Positions 48,487 to 61,405 of a stretch of 64,000 bases of DNA are shown here, in pieces. The stretch lies in NCBI RefSeq assembly GCF_020921035.1, contig NC_063156.1:24042283-24106282 (forward strand), given 5' to 3'. Within the stretch, counting starts at the first letter, position 1. The number at the start of each line of letters is the position of its first letter. Under the pieces are notes generated by a model that was not told the origin of the DNA, made no database searches, and saw nothing but the letters and a program-made list of their open reading frames with translations. This stretch comes from Rhodamnia argentea (lineage: Eukaryota > Streptophyta > Magnoliopsida > Myrtales > Myrtaceae). The position numbers and the translations under genes were made by a program.

Positions 48487-49932
48487 CAAAAAGAAGCCAA
48501 TCTCTAACTATGTAATCTGTCCAAAAAATCATTTCACACTCCTAATTTTCTTTTTTAAAATTTGAAAATCGTCAAAATAAATATGTGGACGTAGTTGCAA
48601 AAATGAGTCCTCAAAATTTGTTCTTATGAGATTATGGTCATTTTTTTTATTTACCACAAATCGTAAACATTACAACTATTCAGTCTACAAATAATAATTA
48701 AATAAATAAAACAATACTTACGAAACTGCAAAAAATAACTATAACAAGGTTTACCTCAAACTAGTAAGAAGGTCGGCTTTGCTTTTCTCTCGCCTTCCGC
48801 AAAAATAAAAAAGTCCCAATTTAATTTAAACATGACAAAAATATTTGCAATAAAATAAAACCCTAATATCAATAAAGGCACCCGAGGAGAGGGGATATGA
48901 GAAAATCTTCGTGAGCTATATAGAAGAAAACAAGAAATGACGTCTTAGAGAATCTGATTAAAACTTGGTCGGGATATTAAGAACAAATCTCGCCGAACTT
49001 AATCAAAGCGAGGGAAGGGCTCCCAACGGACTCCACACACTGTTCACTTAATATTCGGATCACTTAAAATCGGAGATTCTGTGAAGGAGGCTTCAACAAA
49101 AGAGGGATGAGGTTTTGTGGAGAGGTGAAATGCAGTGCAAAGTTGAGCTTCTGTGGAGAGGCGAAATGCAGAGGAGAGATGAGCTTCTGAGAGGAGGCGA
49201 TTTGTAGAAAGAGATGAGTTTCTGAGAGGCGAAACGCAAAAATGCAAAGGAGCGATGAACTTCCTTGGAGGAGCGAAATGCAGAGAATGAAGCTTTTGTG
49301 TGGATGAGCTTCTGTGTGGATGAGCTTATCAACGGAGAGCCTTCGGCTTTGCTTAAAGCAGAGCCGAAGGCTCAGTAGCACTCGTGCAAGGTCACGTCGT
49401 CTGCCCGCGCCTGATTAAAGGCGGCGCCGTAGGGGCCCCTACCCGCTCGGCGATTAGTGCCGAGCGGGTAGGGGCCTAAGATGCGAACAAAGCAGAAATT
49501 CTGCTCTCTGCATGCTTTTTTCTTGCTCGGCACTGTGCGTGCCGAGCAAGACCCACTGTGGAGAGAGAGAGAGAGCAGTGCGCTCTCTCTCTCTCCACGA
49601 TCCTCCCGCACTCTCTCTCTCTCTCTCTCTCTCCAAGTGCTCGCACGCTTTAGTGGAGAGAGAGAGCGAAAGCGTATTCCGCTTATGCACTAATGCGGAG
49701 CGGAATTCTCGCTCCGCACCGCATGCTTTAGTGCGAGTTGAATTTCTGCTCCGCACTAAAGCGTGCAAAAAAAAAAAAAAAAAATAAGACACGGTGCGGA
49801 GAGAGCAAAACCGCTATCTCTGTTTGCTGTCTTGCTCGGCACCGTGAATGCCGAGCAAGACATGTGCTCGACACCTATGGTGCCGAGCGGCCACTCGGCG
49901 TTATGACCGCCGAGCGGGTTCCGCTCGGCAAT
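48487..49932. other. Outer right segment of the MULE, no gene
   Basis: Between the internal terminus relic and the real right end. It contains AT-rich DNA, then a decayed tandem repeat at about 49085-49330 (units of about 40 bp around GAGCTTCTGTGGAGAGGCGA and GAAATGCAGA), inverted CT/GA microsatellites at 49560-49670, and several hairpins with GCTCGGCA stems. No equivalent segment exists at the left end. Confidence 0.65.
49434..49476. repeat. Perfect 18-bp stem hairpin
   Basis: GGCCCCTACCCGCTCGGC (49434-49451), a 7-base loop, then its exact complement (49459-49476). Related stems with CTTGCTCGGCA occur at about 49522-49552 and 49829-49861. All share the GCTCGGCA core of the MULE terminal repeats. 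Confidence 0.9.
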
Positions 49933-50027
49933 AAGACTACCGAGCGGACCCCTAAACGGCAAATAAGTTTTCTCTCCCCTAAAATGGTAAATAAAAATTT
50001 TTTTGTATGCAATTTGAAAAAAAGCCC
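49933..50027 (-). repeat. Right terminal inverted repeat of the MULE
   Basis: Identical over 95 bases to the reverse complement of 39815-39909; it ends AATTTGAAAAAAAGCCC. Confidence 0.97.
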
Positions 50028-50036
50028 TTGTTTCAT
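50028..50036. repeat. Right 9-bp target duplication of the MULE
   Basis: TTGTTTCAT, identical to 39806-39814. Confidence 0.97.
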
Positions 50037-51229
<1,193 letters not shown>

Positions 51230-52754
51230 AGCGCCGTCTGAGGAGTCTCGCTCTCTCTTATCTTCTTCTCCCCCCCCAAAAACCCCCCCTTTCATTCTTC
51301 CTCAGTCGGACCCAAAAACCCTAACGAAGGTGCACACTTCTCCTTTTCACCTCGAATTTGACTCTGCCTTCGTTGCTTTTGACCTTCGTGTGTTCTTGGC
51401 GCATTCTTGTCGATCGGTATCCTTTTGAGTCGTTAATCGATCTGTGATTAGGGTTTTGACTTCTGATTGCTGGGTTGTTGGAATATCTTTTGCATTCCTG
51501 CTGTTGTTGTCTTGTTCTTTCTATTTGGAGATTTTTGGAGATTGGGGGGTCTTATGGGTTTGGTCTTTGATCGTGTGTATAGGGCCTTTGTTGTCGGAAG
51601 CGTGTGTAGGCTCTATATCGTCTCTTTATAGCACTTTGCCTTGCTCATTTGTTTGGTTGATGCGGAATCTGTGGAGGAAGACGAGCACTTTGGCTCGAGT
51701 ATTAGATATTTTTCTTCTTGGGTTAAGTATGTAATGTGAATGTGAGGAAAATAAAAATGCAAAGAGTAATTCAGCTGGTAACAAACGCAGTTAGCCTTGC
51801 GTCCCCTATTGTATATTTTGTTTGCTTTGTGGCTGAGTGGGTGGGTTGAACTTGGATGGATTGATGCAATGGAGGTGCTTTATATTTGTGGGCATGGAGT
51901 CAGCTGTTATTGCTCAGTAGAAGAAGAGTTTGTTGTAGGGGCCGTAATGACGTTTTGGGCATTGGGAAACTGAAATATGATCTGCAATTGGTAGCATTCT
52001 AAATGTGTCAAAGCGAGGGTGGCATGTTCTGTGATGTTTAGAGCGGGTAGAAGTTCAACATAATTGTTTTTGTGTCTAAGCAGTCCCTTTGCAAAGGTTG
52101 CTATATATGATTAGTCTAAGACTTTAGGCCGCGTTTTCAATTTAAATGATGTAGACTTTACATATTTAAGTTGTTGCCTTTTATCCTCATCTGGCTTTGT
52201 TTAAAAAGTTTTTAGTGGTTTACTGTTAGAGGCAGAGTGTTGTTAGCTTATTGGCTATAGCATTTCATGATATTGTGTTTTTGCTTTCGAGGCTTTTCTT
52301 ATAGCTGTCTTTTGTTTTAAGTAATTCGTAGTTGTTAGCTTATTGGCTATAGCATTTCATGAAAGTGGAGTTTGTATCCTGTTCCTAGCTGAAAGTCATG
52401 AAAACTACTAACTAGTAAATGGGCAACGAACGAGAAACATTGTCATCTTTTTAAGAACTGATTTGGCAGTTATATATTACTTGCTCATGAAATTGCACGT
52501 CCTCGTATGTACTGGCCAAAGTAGAATGGTTTTTGGAAGAGAATGCTGTTGGATTTGAGATCTTAATTTACAGTCTGCGTTGCCATTATTCTTTCTATCC
52601 TTTATATTTGGGTTTTTTGGGTCCTCCAGTAATTCTGTATTTGGTGTTTTGTTGATTCTTGTGCAGTCCTTTCCACAATTCTATCAACTTCTATTATGCG
52701 AGTTTCTGGCTTTGAAGTAGTTCTACTGTTACTTAGCCCTTCTTTACCCTGCAG
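51230..52754 (+). promoter_or_regulatory. BTF3 5' UTR and long leader intron
   Basis: A CT-rich leader with AAAACCCTAACGAAG ends in a donor at 51330. The acceptor TACCCTGCAG abuts the ATG at 52755, so the leader intron is about 1425 nt. Inside it a perfect 31-base direct repeat (TTGTTAGCTTATTGGCTATA...) occurs at 52240-52270 and 52332-52362. Exact transcript ends are inferred. Confidence 0.6.
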
Positions 52755-53872
52755 ATGAATAGGGAGAGGCTTATGAAGATGGCGGGTTCTGTCCGCACTG
52801 GTGGAAAGGGTACTGTGAGAAGGTCTGGAAGTTGGTCCTACTCATAAGTCAGATGTTTCTATGAATTTTCTCAATCTGGGTCTACAAGCATACGGCGGTT
52901 TCTTTTGCATCTCACATGCATTTGGCAGATTATAAGTTTTGAATTTTTTAATTGAGTTTAGGAAAATGCTACTTTATGTTTGTCTCATGCAGAGAGGATC
53001 TCCTTTCTTTTTGACAGGGTCTCCTTCCTCATAGGATTTTTAATATGCATTTTCATTGGATTGTGGCTTGGTTGTATAGATCTCTGATCTGATGCCATCT
53101 GATTGTCATTACTCATTTGGTGGTCTCAACTGCAGAAAGAAGAAGGCTGTCCATAAGACCACCACGACAGATGATAAAAGGCTTCAAAGCACCCTGAAAA
53201 GGATTGGGGTGAATGCCATCCCTGCGATTGAAGAAGTTAACATTTTCAAGGATGATGTAGTTATCCAGTTTCTGAATCCCAAAGGTGAGATACTTTTCAT
53301 AGTGCAAACTCAAATAATGTTTCATCAGGATCGAGTAATGATATTCTACTTTGGGAATGCAGTTCAAGCTTCTATTGCTGCAAATACCTGGGTAGTTAGT
53401 GGTTCTCCTCAGACCAAGAGTACGTATTTCTCCTTTTCTCCTGCTTTGCTTGTATTATAGTTTTATCTTAGAATATTTCATGGGATTTGAAAATGCCAGA
53501 GTTTTACACATGGTATTGACATGTGTTTTGACTTTAATTCCTCATACGTGCAGAGCTACAGGATATCCTCCCTGGCATCATCAACCAATTAGGTAATGCT
53601 TGTGTTCTCTTACTAACAGATGTTTTATTTGCTTTTGTGTCTCTGTGTGTTTAATTTTCCCTGGGGGAGATAATGCAGGTCCTGATAACTTGGACAACCT
53701 GAGGAAGTTGGCAGAGCAATTCCAGAAGCAGGCACCTGGTGCGGCCACTGGTTCTGGTGCCACTGTGACGCAGGATGACGATGACGACGAAGTCCCCGAG
53801 CTTGTACCTGGCGAGACCTTTGAGGCTGCCGCTGAAGAGGGTCAGGCGACTCAGGCTACCCAGGCCCCCTAG
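52755..53872 (+). CDS. BTF3: Nascent polypeptide-associated complex subunit beta
   Basis: The NAC beta subunit (BTF3) pairs with NAC alpha and binds ribosomes near the exit tunnel, shielding nascent chains. Five exons, 52755-52822, 53136-53284, 53363-53419, 53554-53592 and 53679-53872, total 507 nt, giving 168 aa, the usual plant length. The N terminus MNRERLMKMAGSVRTGGKGT with the basic RRKKKAVHK patch is the ribosome-binding part. The NAC domain follows (LQSTLKRIGVNAIPAIEEVN, VQASIAANTWVVSGSPQTKK, LQDILPGIINQLG). The C terminus is acidic (QDDDDDEVPELVPGETFEAA). All introns are GT-AG and all phases agree. Confidence 0.96.
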
Positions 53873-54685
53873 AGACAGGGATTGTTATTGTCATTTCAAT
53901 ACTTGTAGTGCTATTAAAATCCTTATTTTCTCTATTTTGTCTGTCTTTCCATTTTACCTTTTTAACGAACTGTTTTATTTTCGCGAGCCTTGTGAAATCT
54001 GAGCAGTCCTCTTACTCAAATCGCTGAATATTTGTCTGGGTAGATCAAGTATCGGCGTTTCTGTTGCGGATCCTTTAGGTCTCTGAGTTCTATGTTATCG
54101 TAAAGAGTAAGCAGTAGTTTTATATCTAGCTTAGCTTTACCTTTTTAAATCATATTGGATGCTCCATCTCCTGAGCACCACATGTTCCATGCTGCTCTGA
54201 GGAATGACCGACCCTTCGGGCTGTTTGCTTGCTTAACAGAGATTTGGAAATACATCGGTCCCGACTGTTGTTGCTCTGTTTTACTCGAGGCCGATCGGCA
54301 TTTTAACTTCTCAAATATAACAATATACTCTCACCATAATACACGCTGAGAATTTCCAAACCAACTTGGAAACAACGTTCTCTGCAGATTCTAATGTAGC
54401 AAAAGACTAGGCATTACTCACAACTGCCATCTACTACACTTAGATTAGACACCTTGAACATGGTTGCCTTTTGCACAAGTTTAACAACTTTTTGACAACG
54501 TGAATCTTCTCCCAACCAAGTCTCTTACACTATACGAGGAGACGTTAGAACGATGTTTCTGCCACCAAAACAACCTTCAAAAAGGAAAAGCAACACATAA
54601 CCGTGGGCAAGTCCAGAACTATTGATGATGCTATAGTTTCATCTCACTTCGGCTGAACAAAGATAGCAAAAGGCGTGCATCAACT
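53873..54685. other. Convergent 3' flanks of BTF3 and the NAB gene
   Basis: Non-coding. It should contain the 3' UTR of BTF3 (+) and of the NAB-domain gene (-). I see no separate gene. Confidence 0.5.
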
Positions 54686-57500
54686 TTAGCTGATATCTGT
54701 CTGCATCCCGCACATGAATATGTCCATGTTCTTCACCCTCTCCCACCACTTGGTCACCCTCTTCTCGCCATCACCCTTCACACTCTCGTTGCCATTCTTC
54801 ATCAACTTGACCTTCCCGATTGGAAGGCAAGCCTCCAGAGTTACTTCGCCGCCATTCTTCTTCTTCTTAGCATCGATCTTGTGATCCTCTTGATCCCTCT
54901 TCACAAGCTGCTCGTAGTACTCCTTGTTCCGCTTCTCCAAGCCATATATCTGCCCCTGAAGGTCCTCAATCTTGCGGCTCAGGAGCAACACCCTCTGGTC
55001 CTCCCTCATCTTCATCATGCACTGGGCCAACTCACCCGCCTTCCTCTTGACAAAGACGGACTCCGAAGCCAGCTCGCAGTTCTCCTCCACCAGCACGCTC
55101 ACTCTGTACCCCAACCTCGCATTCTCGTGGAGCAATATCATCCTCTCGGACTCTAGGACCTCGAGGAGGCTCTTCTGCAGCTCAATCTTCCTCGACGAGT
55201 CGTTGCATCGTTGCTCGGAGATGGACACCTCATCCAAGAGGATCTCGCACTCCACGTTCTTGATCACAAGGTCAGCTACTAAGGCATCAAGACACGCTAC
55301 ATAGCCAAGATTGGCCAGTGGAAGGGGATTCTGGTATGAGAGCGAGCTCTCAGCATCTGAGGAATCAATCTGGACCGCCCAGCAGTCCTCTTCCTTGTCA
55401 TTCTCGAAGTAGTCGTGGTCGGTTAGGGCGGACACATGCGAGGACTGTCGGGCGTGAGTGCGATTCTTGTTTCTGGAGAGGGCTCGGATGTAACGATCGG
55501 ATAGGTAGAGATAGGACTTGTACAGATCTTGAAGCAGCGCGATGAGCTGAGGACGCTTCTGGTAGTAGGATTCGGCACGTTTCACCAGCGTGTCGCCGCT
55601 TCCGTCCTCGTCAGGGTCCCCGAGTGCAGCTTCCATTTTTTCATCCAGATCTACAACAGGATCAAGCTCTAAGTGAGAATAGAGAAGAACATCACGGGAC
55701 ATTACTGCAAACTAACGATTTGAGACACAAGTCTCAGCATTGATTAGGCATCCGAGACTTCTGATCGACAACCATAATCAACACTAAAGTGAAAAAAAAT
55801 CAACCTGAAGATGAAATCTTAACCAAGTTTTATCCGGTTCAAATCATCAACCCATTTCAGAAGCCATAATGAGAAATGTCTCATGCTATGTCTCCTAATG
55901 TAGCCAACATATGGGCACACAACATGCTACACCCTGCAGCATTCTGCTCTCACAGGACTCAATAATTAGCCAATAAGGACAAATTCCTGAAGATGCTGCA
56001 GTACAGCACCATAGTAGGATTGAAATAATTCAATGCTACGTACAGAACAACCAAGAAACGAAATCTGATTTCCAACTTCGAGAGCTTTGGAATTTTCAGA
56101 TCGACATCGTTTGTTTCAGACAATTAAGATTGACACCCAAAAGGTGTAATACTAACTTTCCAAAATTGCCTCAATAAACCCTATATTTTCATTTTTAGTT
56201 TTGGTCCCTCTGCTCTTGTTCGTCGAATTATGCTTTTAACGGCGTCAAGTCCACACGTCAAGTATGCCTCGGACCGTAACATCAAAGTCCAACCATTTTT
56301 TTCCTCCGGGGCCCAGAAGGACATTTATTACAAGCTTGTCCTGGTGTACCACTTCTCCACAATTTTTGCATGGAAATTCTTCTTTCGAAATCCGAATTCC
56401 GAGTTTCGAAATCGAGCTAAATCGGAGAAAGGTCGCCGTCAGCGAATCCCAACCACGAGATCATTTGGAAAGTGAAGCAAGCAAGGAAGCAGGGCAAAGA
56501 GATTCTTTCCTCTCCTTTTTTCCAGCATTTGGAAAGTGAAGCAAGCAAGGAAGCAGGGCAAAGCAGAGCAAAGAGATTCTTTCCTCTCTCTTTTTCCATT
56601 TTTTTGCCTGTAGTTTCAAATTTCAAAAACACAAGGGAGGGGCTTATAATGCCATGAACAGTACATAGGGACGAGACACTGACACAGAAGAAGACAGTGG
56701 GCAGTAGGAAAGGAACCCATCATGAGGTAACTTGTTCCTGCGTCCATGGACACCGTTGTAAATTCATTTTATCCTACTCAAAAGCTCCCCTTTATGTATT
56801 CATATTTACAATCTAGATTATTTATAAGTGGGGATTAAATTAATTAATTCAATAGTTTCTGGGTGTTTGCGAAATCATTAAGTATGACTTAGAAAGAACA
56901 GAAGTAAGCTACAAGGAAATCCACATTTAAAGGAGCTTCTTGGATAAGTCAACCCACTCTAAACAGTAGTTCAGCCTTACGAAAAGACTATGCTTTCCAC
57001 AGCTGAAGCACTCTATAAAGCAATAATTTGAAATTAAGTTTGACAAACCTAAGAAGAGACGCCTTTTTTTAAGCAGCAATTACACTTCACGTAGGGTTAA
57101 CACATGCAAATCTCTTCTGAGTACCAAGCAACCATCGCCTTTTACTTTTCTCAGATGTCGCGACGCAGTTTCAGTTTGCAAAGTTGGCATTTTGAAATCA
57201 TTTGGTTCTTAGATATGGCTTTCGGAGAAAAAGCCAGCTTGAGAGACCAAAAGCATTTCGAACTTAAAACCCAGAGAGAGAGAGAGAGAGAGAGAGAGGC
57301 TGATACTTGCATGAACAATGAGCACTGCAACAATAACTATGATTTTCATCAACATGTGAAAACGAACATGGGTTTTGCGTCAAAGTTTCAATGGGGTGCC
57401 AGTCAAAGTTACCTGCAATGGAGGAGAGGAGCCATGAAGGCGTGGGGGTTGTGGTGGTGGAGCTTCTTGAGGGCAGTGAAGGAGGAGGAGATGACTGCAT
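54686..57500 (-). CDS. NAB-domain (KIP1/NETWORKED-like) coiled-coil protein
   Basis: Related to plant KIP1-like/NETWORKED proteins, which link actin to membranes. Two exons on the minus strand join in phase: 57500-57413 (ATG at 57500) and 55650-54686, giving 1053 nt and 350 aa. Exon 1 encodes MQSSPPPSLPSRSSTTTTPT then PSWLLSSIA; exon 2 continues DLDEKMEAAL, then KRAESYYQKRPQLIALLQDLYKSYLYLSDRYI, the recognisable second half of a NAB domain. Residues about 150-290 are heptad-like coiled coil (LLDEVSISEQ, LENARL-type repeats, LSRKIEDLQGQIYGLEKRNKEYYEQL). The tryptophan-rich start of a typical NAB domain is not seen. A frame opening at 55702 (MSRDVLL) reads through intron sequence; splicing into exon 1 fits the family better. 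Closest to short NET3-type members by length, but the subgroup is uncertain. Confidence 0.75.
57271..57298 (-). repeat. GA microsatellite in the NAB-gene intron
   Basis: A pure AG run within the 1762-nt intron of the NAB-domain gene, about 115 nt from the splice donor on the minus strand. Confidence 0.9.
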
Positions 57501-60124
57501 CTCCGTCTTGGAAATAGCACAAAAATCACCAACGCCACTCTCTCCTTCTCTCTCCTCTCCCTTGTCCAGCTGCTTCAACATCTCTCTCTGCTGGACCCCG
57601 TAAGGACCCTCCCTGTTCAAATCCCTTCAACCAAAGACAACCCCACGTCCACCATAAGATCCCAATTTTAATTGCTTTCCAAAAACTTCAAAACACTTTC
57701 CAAAGACCACGCACCACATCAACCAAACAAAAAAAACAAAAAAATCAATTCTTGCCAAGAAAATCGTAGTCTCATTATTTGGTTTCCCTCCGCAGGTCTA
57801 CCACTCTACGGGTTTCCAATGTCTTGTCCTTTTTAAGGACATCGCAGGGCACGTAGGGCAATGAATGAGATGTCTAGGAAAAGGCCGTGCAACGACAGTG
57901 GAGACAGCGTCCCACACAGTGCAGATATGCGTAAATGGGAAGCTTGACAAGAGACGTTTGTGTTTGTACGTGTGATGGGGGAAGAAGACGACGCAGACCT
58001 CGAGAGAGGGAAGGGGAGGTTAAATTTTGGCCAAGGAATGCAAAACTCTGAACATTCACGGCGTTGAAACAGTTCCTTCTGACATCCCTATGCCAATAAT
58101 TTTCATACTCTGTAAACACAAAAAGAAAAGTGAAAGGAAAAGAAAAAACCTTGAACCTGTTTTGTCCCATCTCTCTCTCTCATCAGAAAATTAAACTGGA
58201 TTGAACTAAACTCTTCCTTCAACTTGACGTTTCTGTATTCCTGAAAGACTGACATGACTAAAAATTTTATCTTGGCTCTGTTCCGTTCATTTCTTGAGCG
58301 TAGAAGAGTAGTAGACGATGCAAACACGCGACGAGGAAGAAGGAAAAACAAAACCCATCTAACATCTTTACGCATAACATGTGATTGCACGAGAATAGAC
58401 AGTTTTAAAAGAACGACGAACTGTGGAGCGACTGTCGGAAAGAAGAAGAAACTCACAGTAGTGAAGTCCGCTGTCGAAAGAGCGTCGAGGACATACTCTT
58501 CGGGGCTTACGGGCGAGGGAGGGAGACAAGGGAGGAGGAGGAAGAAAATCTTCTGAAGATTGGGGAGGATCCGGAGAATGAGACTCAGTCGCGCGGCTTT
58601 TTTGTCAGAACCGGACAGCGCTGCTCATTTTCCTTTTCAAAGCTTTGCTTCAAGAGGGAAAATGAGAGAGAGAGAGTGAGAGAGAGAGAGAGAGAGGGTT
58701 TTAGTAGCTACAGGTCCATAGACAGTTTCATTAATGCACTCGAATTGTATTCAATTATCTCTTGGGAATGCCATTTTTAACGGTTTATGTTAGAAATGAT
58801 TAAGATCTATTTAGAGCAACTTATCCATTAGATATTTGATAATATCTTGATTAATAGACCGATGTAATCTTCCGACAAAAAAAAAGCCGATGTAATCTTC
58901 ATTATAACATATCAAAATAACTAGAACTTTCTCGATTTTTGTATTTCGCAATATTCTCGATCCTGTAAAAGAAAGTTCTCGTTTACCTTTTGTTTTAGCT
59001 TCGAGTAAAAATACCACGGATGACTGGAAGAAGAAAGCAAGCGAGCATGTATCGTACTTCGATAAAGGAATTTGCAAAACCTATTGCTACATGTGTATGT
59101 GTTTTCAACTCTTTTTTGCCGTTTTGAATTTCTTTTTTCACTTATTGCTACGTGTTTGAACATCTTTACGATAATACAAAGGAGGATCACAATGTATACT
59201 CATGCCAACGTGTGACCATAGAATTGAAGATTTGGCGGAGGGAGGACCCTCTTGGTGAGGCGAAAATGAAGTTTAGCATATGATCAAGGATGACGAGAAA
59301 TGCCTTATCTTGTTGACCCACTATCTAATTTTATTCCGGAGACCATATCGTGTCAACTAATTTTCGTGTTGTGTTCATATTAAGTCGTGTCGATAAGATT
59401 AGTTTGTCCTATTCGGATCGACCTATCTTGCAGCATAGCCTTATACCGACACGACACAAACACGACCCGCGAAGTCGAATTGCTACCCAAGCTCGAAGTC
59501 AGATTGAACTCGGTACTCGCTTCCCTTCACTTATAGTCATTTAACGCGGGTTAGATGGTTTCAAGGCAGAGTACGGATGAGCCCACGGCTTGCGAGTGAT
59601 TTTGGGCCTTGGCAAATGAGAAGCATTCTCAAGAAACCGGCTAAGGCCCGGTCCAATACCATGTTCCTTCGGGCTAGTCGTCTGCTCATGATTTATTAAT
59701 AGGTCAAAGAATTATTTTACATGTCGACCGTCGATCTCGTGTACATGTAAAGTTTCAACTATAGTCCTAATTTCTGGAAGATCAATGGTATTGTTCACTC
59801 ACCTTAGACTAATCGTTTAGTAGACAAAACTAATAAAACAATGCCCTGTTTCTTTCCCATGTTAGCTCACCCGCCGCTCGATTGTTCGGCTTAAGGTGCC
59901 GATGAAGAATCAGTCGCCTATTGAGCTACCCCATCACAGAGCTCCACAATCGAATGTGCTAAGTATGGATTATTGGGATTAGACGTACAAACACAGCGGA
60001 ATAGAGAGTAAAAGCGAGGAAGAGAAATTGAGACACAAGGTTTGTTTTGATTCGCCCTTGAACTAATACTACATCCAATAGATAATTTTAGCACAATTAG
60101 CACTTCTCATCTCTATGTTACAAC
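57501..60124. other. Intergenic, no gene seen
   Basis: Contains a GA microsatellite near 58662-58697 and, at about 59350-59475, GTCGTGTCGATAAG... and ACCGACACGACACAAACACGA pieces that look like decayed terminal motifs of a small transposon. No exon or RNA gene is supported. Confidence 0.4.
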
Positions 60125-60428
60125 TAGGGGTGTCAACGGATTGGGTCGGGCCGGGTCTCGACTAGGCCCAAGCCAGCCCGAATTACATGTGCCCCAACTC
60201 TTCGGGCCGGGTCGGGTTGGGTCAAATTCCTTTTTTTTTTTCCTTTTTGAAATCAAAATCACTTCACAAACCCATAGAATGAAATAATATAAAAAATAAA
60301 AAATAAAAAAAATTAAACTAAAAAGAAAACATTGGTGTTAAAAAAAGTTGGAGCCACTCGACCCGAAAATTAGGTGAATTTTCGGGTCGGGCAGGGTCGA
60401 GTCAAGTCGGGGTTTTTTGACACCCCTA
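60125..60428. mobile_element. hAT-type MITE with perfect 8-bp target duplication
   Basis: The element starts TAGGGGTGTCAA and ends TTGACACCCCTA (12-bp inverted repeat). It is flanked by GTTACAAC at 60117-60124 and exactly again at 60429-60436. Eight-base duplications are typical of hAT elements. The 304-bp body has GGGTCGG-rich arms and an AT-rich centre with no coding capacity. A truncated relative lies at 16984-17323. Confidence 0.92.
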
Positions 60429-60436
60429 GTTACAAC

Positions 60437-61405
60437 AAAGAGATGTTATATATATAGTAATAGCTATTTATTGGCTCGAGTCAAAACCATCCCTAAAACA
60501 ACCCGTGTCGGCTCAACGGGAAGTGGGAACCTATGCGGCTGTGCCTTCCTGTCAATGAAGAATAACTGTACCCCAACATGGGTTTATTTTGTTCACGACA
60601 TATCTCAAAATCGCAATCTAATATCAATAGCACCGTGCTCTTATCATTGGGCAATTACATTACGTGGCAAAGCAAGTAATGAAATTGGTTTAGTTCACAG
60701 TGTCAGTGTCCCACTTTATCTAATTTCATATAATCCCAAGTCCAAAGCCAAAAAAAAAAAAAAAAAAAAAGGCAGGAATACAGATTCGCACGACTGTCGT
60801 GCAATGACAATGATCAAACACGAGAAAAAAAAAAAAAGAGATCATCCCACTGTGGCATTATTCAAAAGATTGGGTGTTTCATGTCAACCTGCCTTCATTA
60901 TGCTGGAGTTGGAGTGAGCACGAGCAATCCATTTGATTGGGATGCAACTGGGAAACACCCAATAGAAAAGCCAGACGATTCTCTGGACCCAATCAAAGTC
61001 CAGGGAGGTGACAGCAAACAAAATTAGATGCGCCATGGAATCTGAAAGTGAGCTTCTCTCTGTCTCTCATGGAAAAAGAAAGAAAAGCCAAGGAAATTCG
61101 AAGAGGTATTCATCGTTTTCAGACGAGACAGAACAGAAAACAAAACAGAGACTTCATTCATAGTACAAGCTGCGACTGAGTACATTACTAGCATCTATCT
61201 ATGCAACCCAACAGAAGAGAAGACAAGAGAGAGAGAGAGATGATAGAGACGACAGAAGAAACGGGAAATATGAACATGAACATCACAAAGTAGTCTTGAC
61301 TAAGTTCTTGTTAAAGAGTTGCTTGATGTTATGATACATTCAGAAGCCCGTAATGTACCTCCCGAAACTCCGTGATAAGACTCGCCCTGACAAGAGCTCT
61401 TTCGG
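60437..61405. other. Intergenic and 3' flank of the DUF4408 gene
   Basis: Poly-A runs at about 60750 and 60825. The final 200-300 bp are presumably 3' UTR of the minus-strand gene. No other gene is supported. Confidence 0.45.

Larger units (their letters stand above)
39815..50027. mobile_element. Complete 10.2-kb Mutator-like element
   Basis: A 10,213-bp element bounded by a perfect 9-bp target duplication and 95-bp terminal inverted repeats that are identical base for base (39815-39909 and 49933-50027). From the ends inward it has GCTCGGCA-type hairpin motifs, a C-rich tract on the left only, two arrays of a 127-bp repeat in opposite orientation, and two minus-strand genes: a MuDR-type transposase and a plant mobile domain protein. 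Both genes carry frame breaks. Identical ends and target duplication show a recent insertion, while the decayed transposase suggests movement by enzyme from another copy. Confidence 0.96.

Noticed and set aside
54881-55545. Plus-strand frames of 75-110 codons over the NAB gene
   Set aside because: Antisense shadows of the coiled-coil coding exon, which fits a known family on the minus strand.
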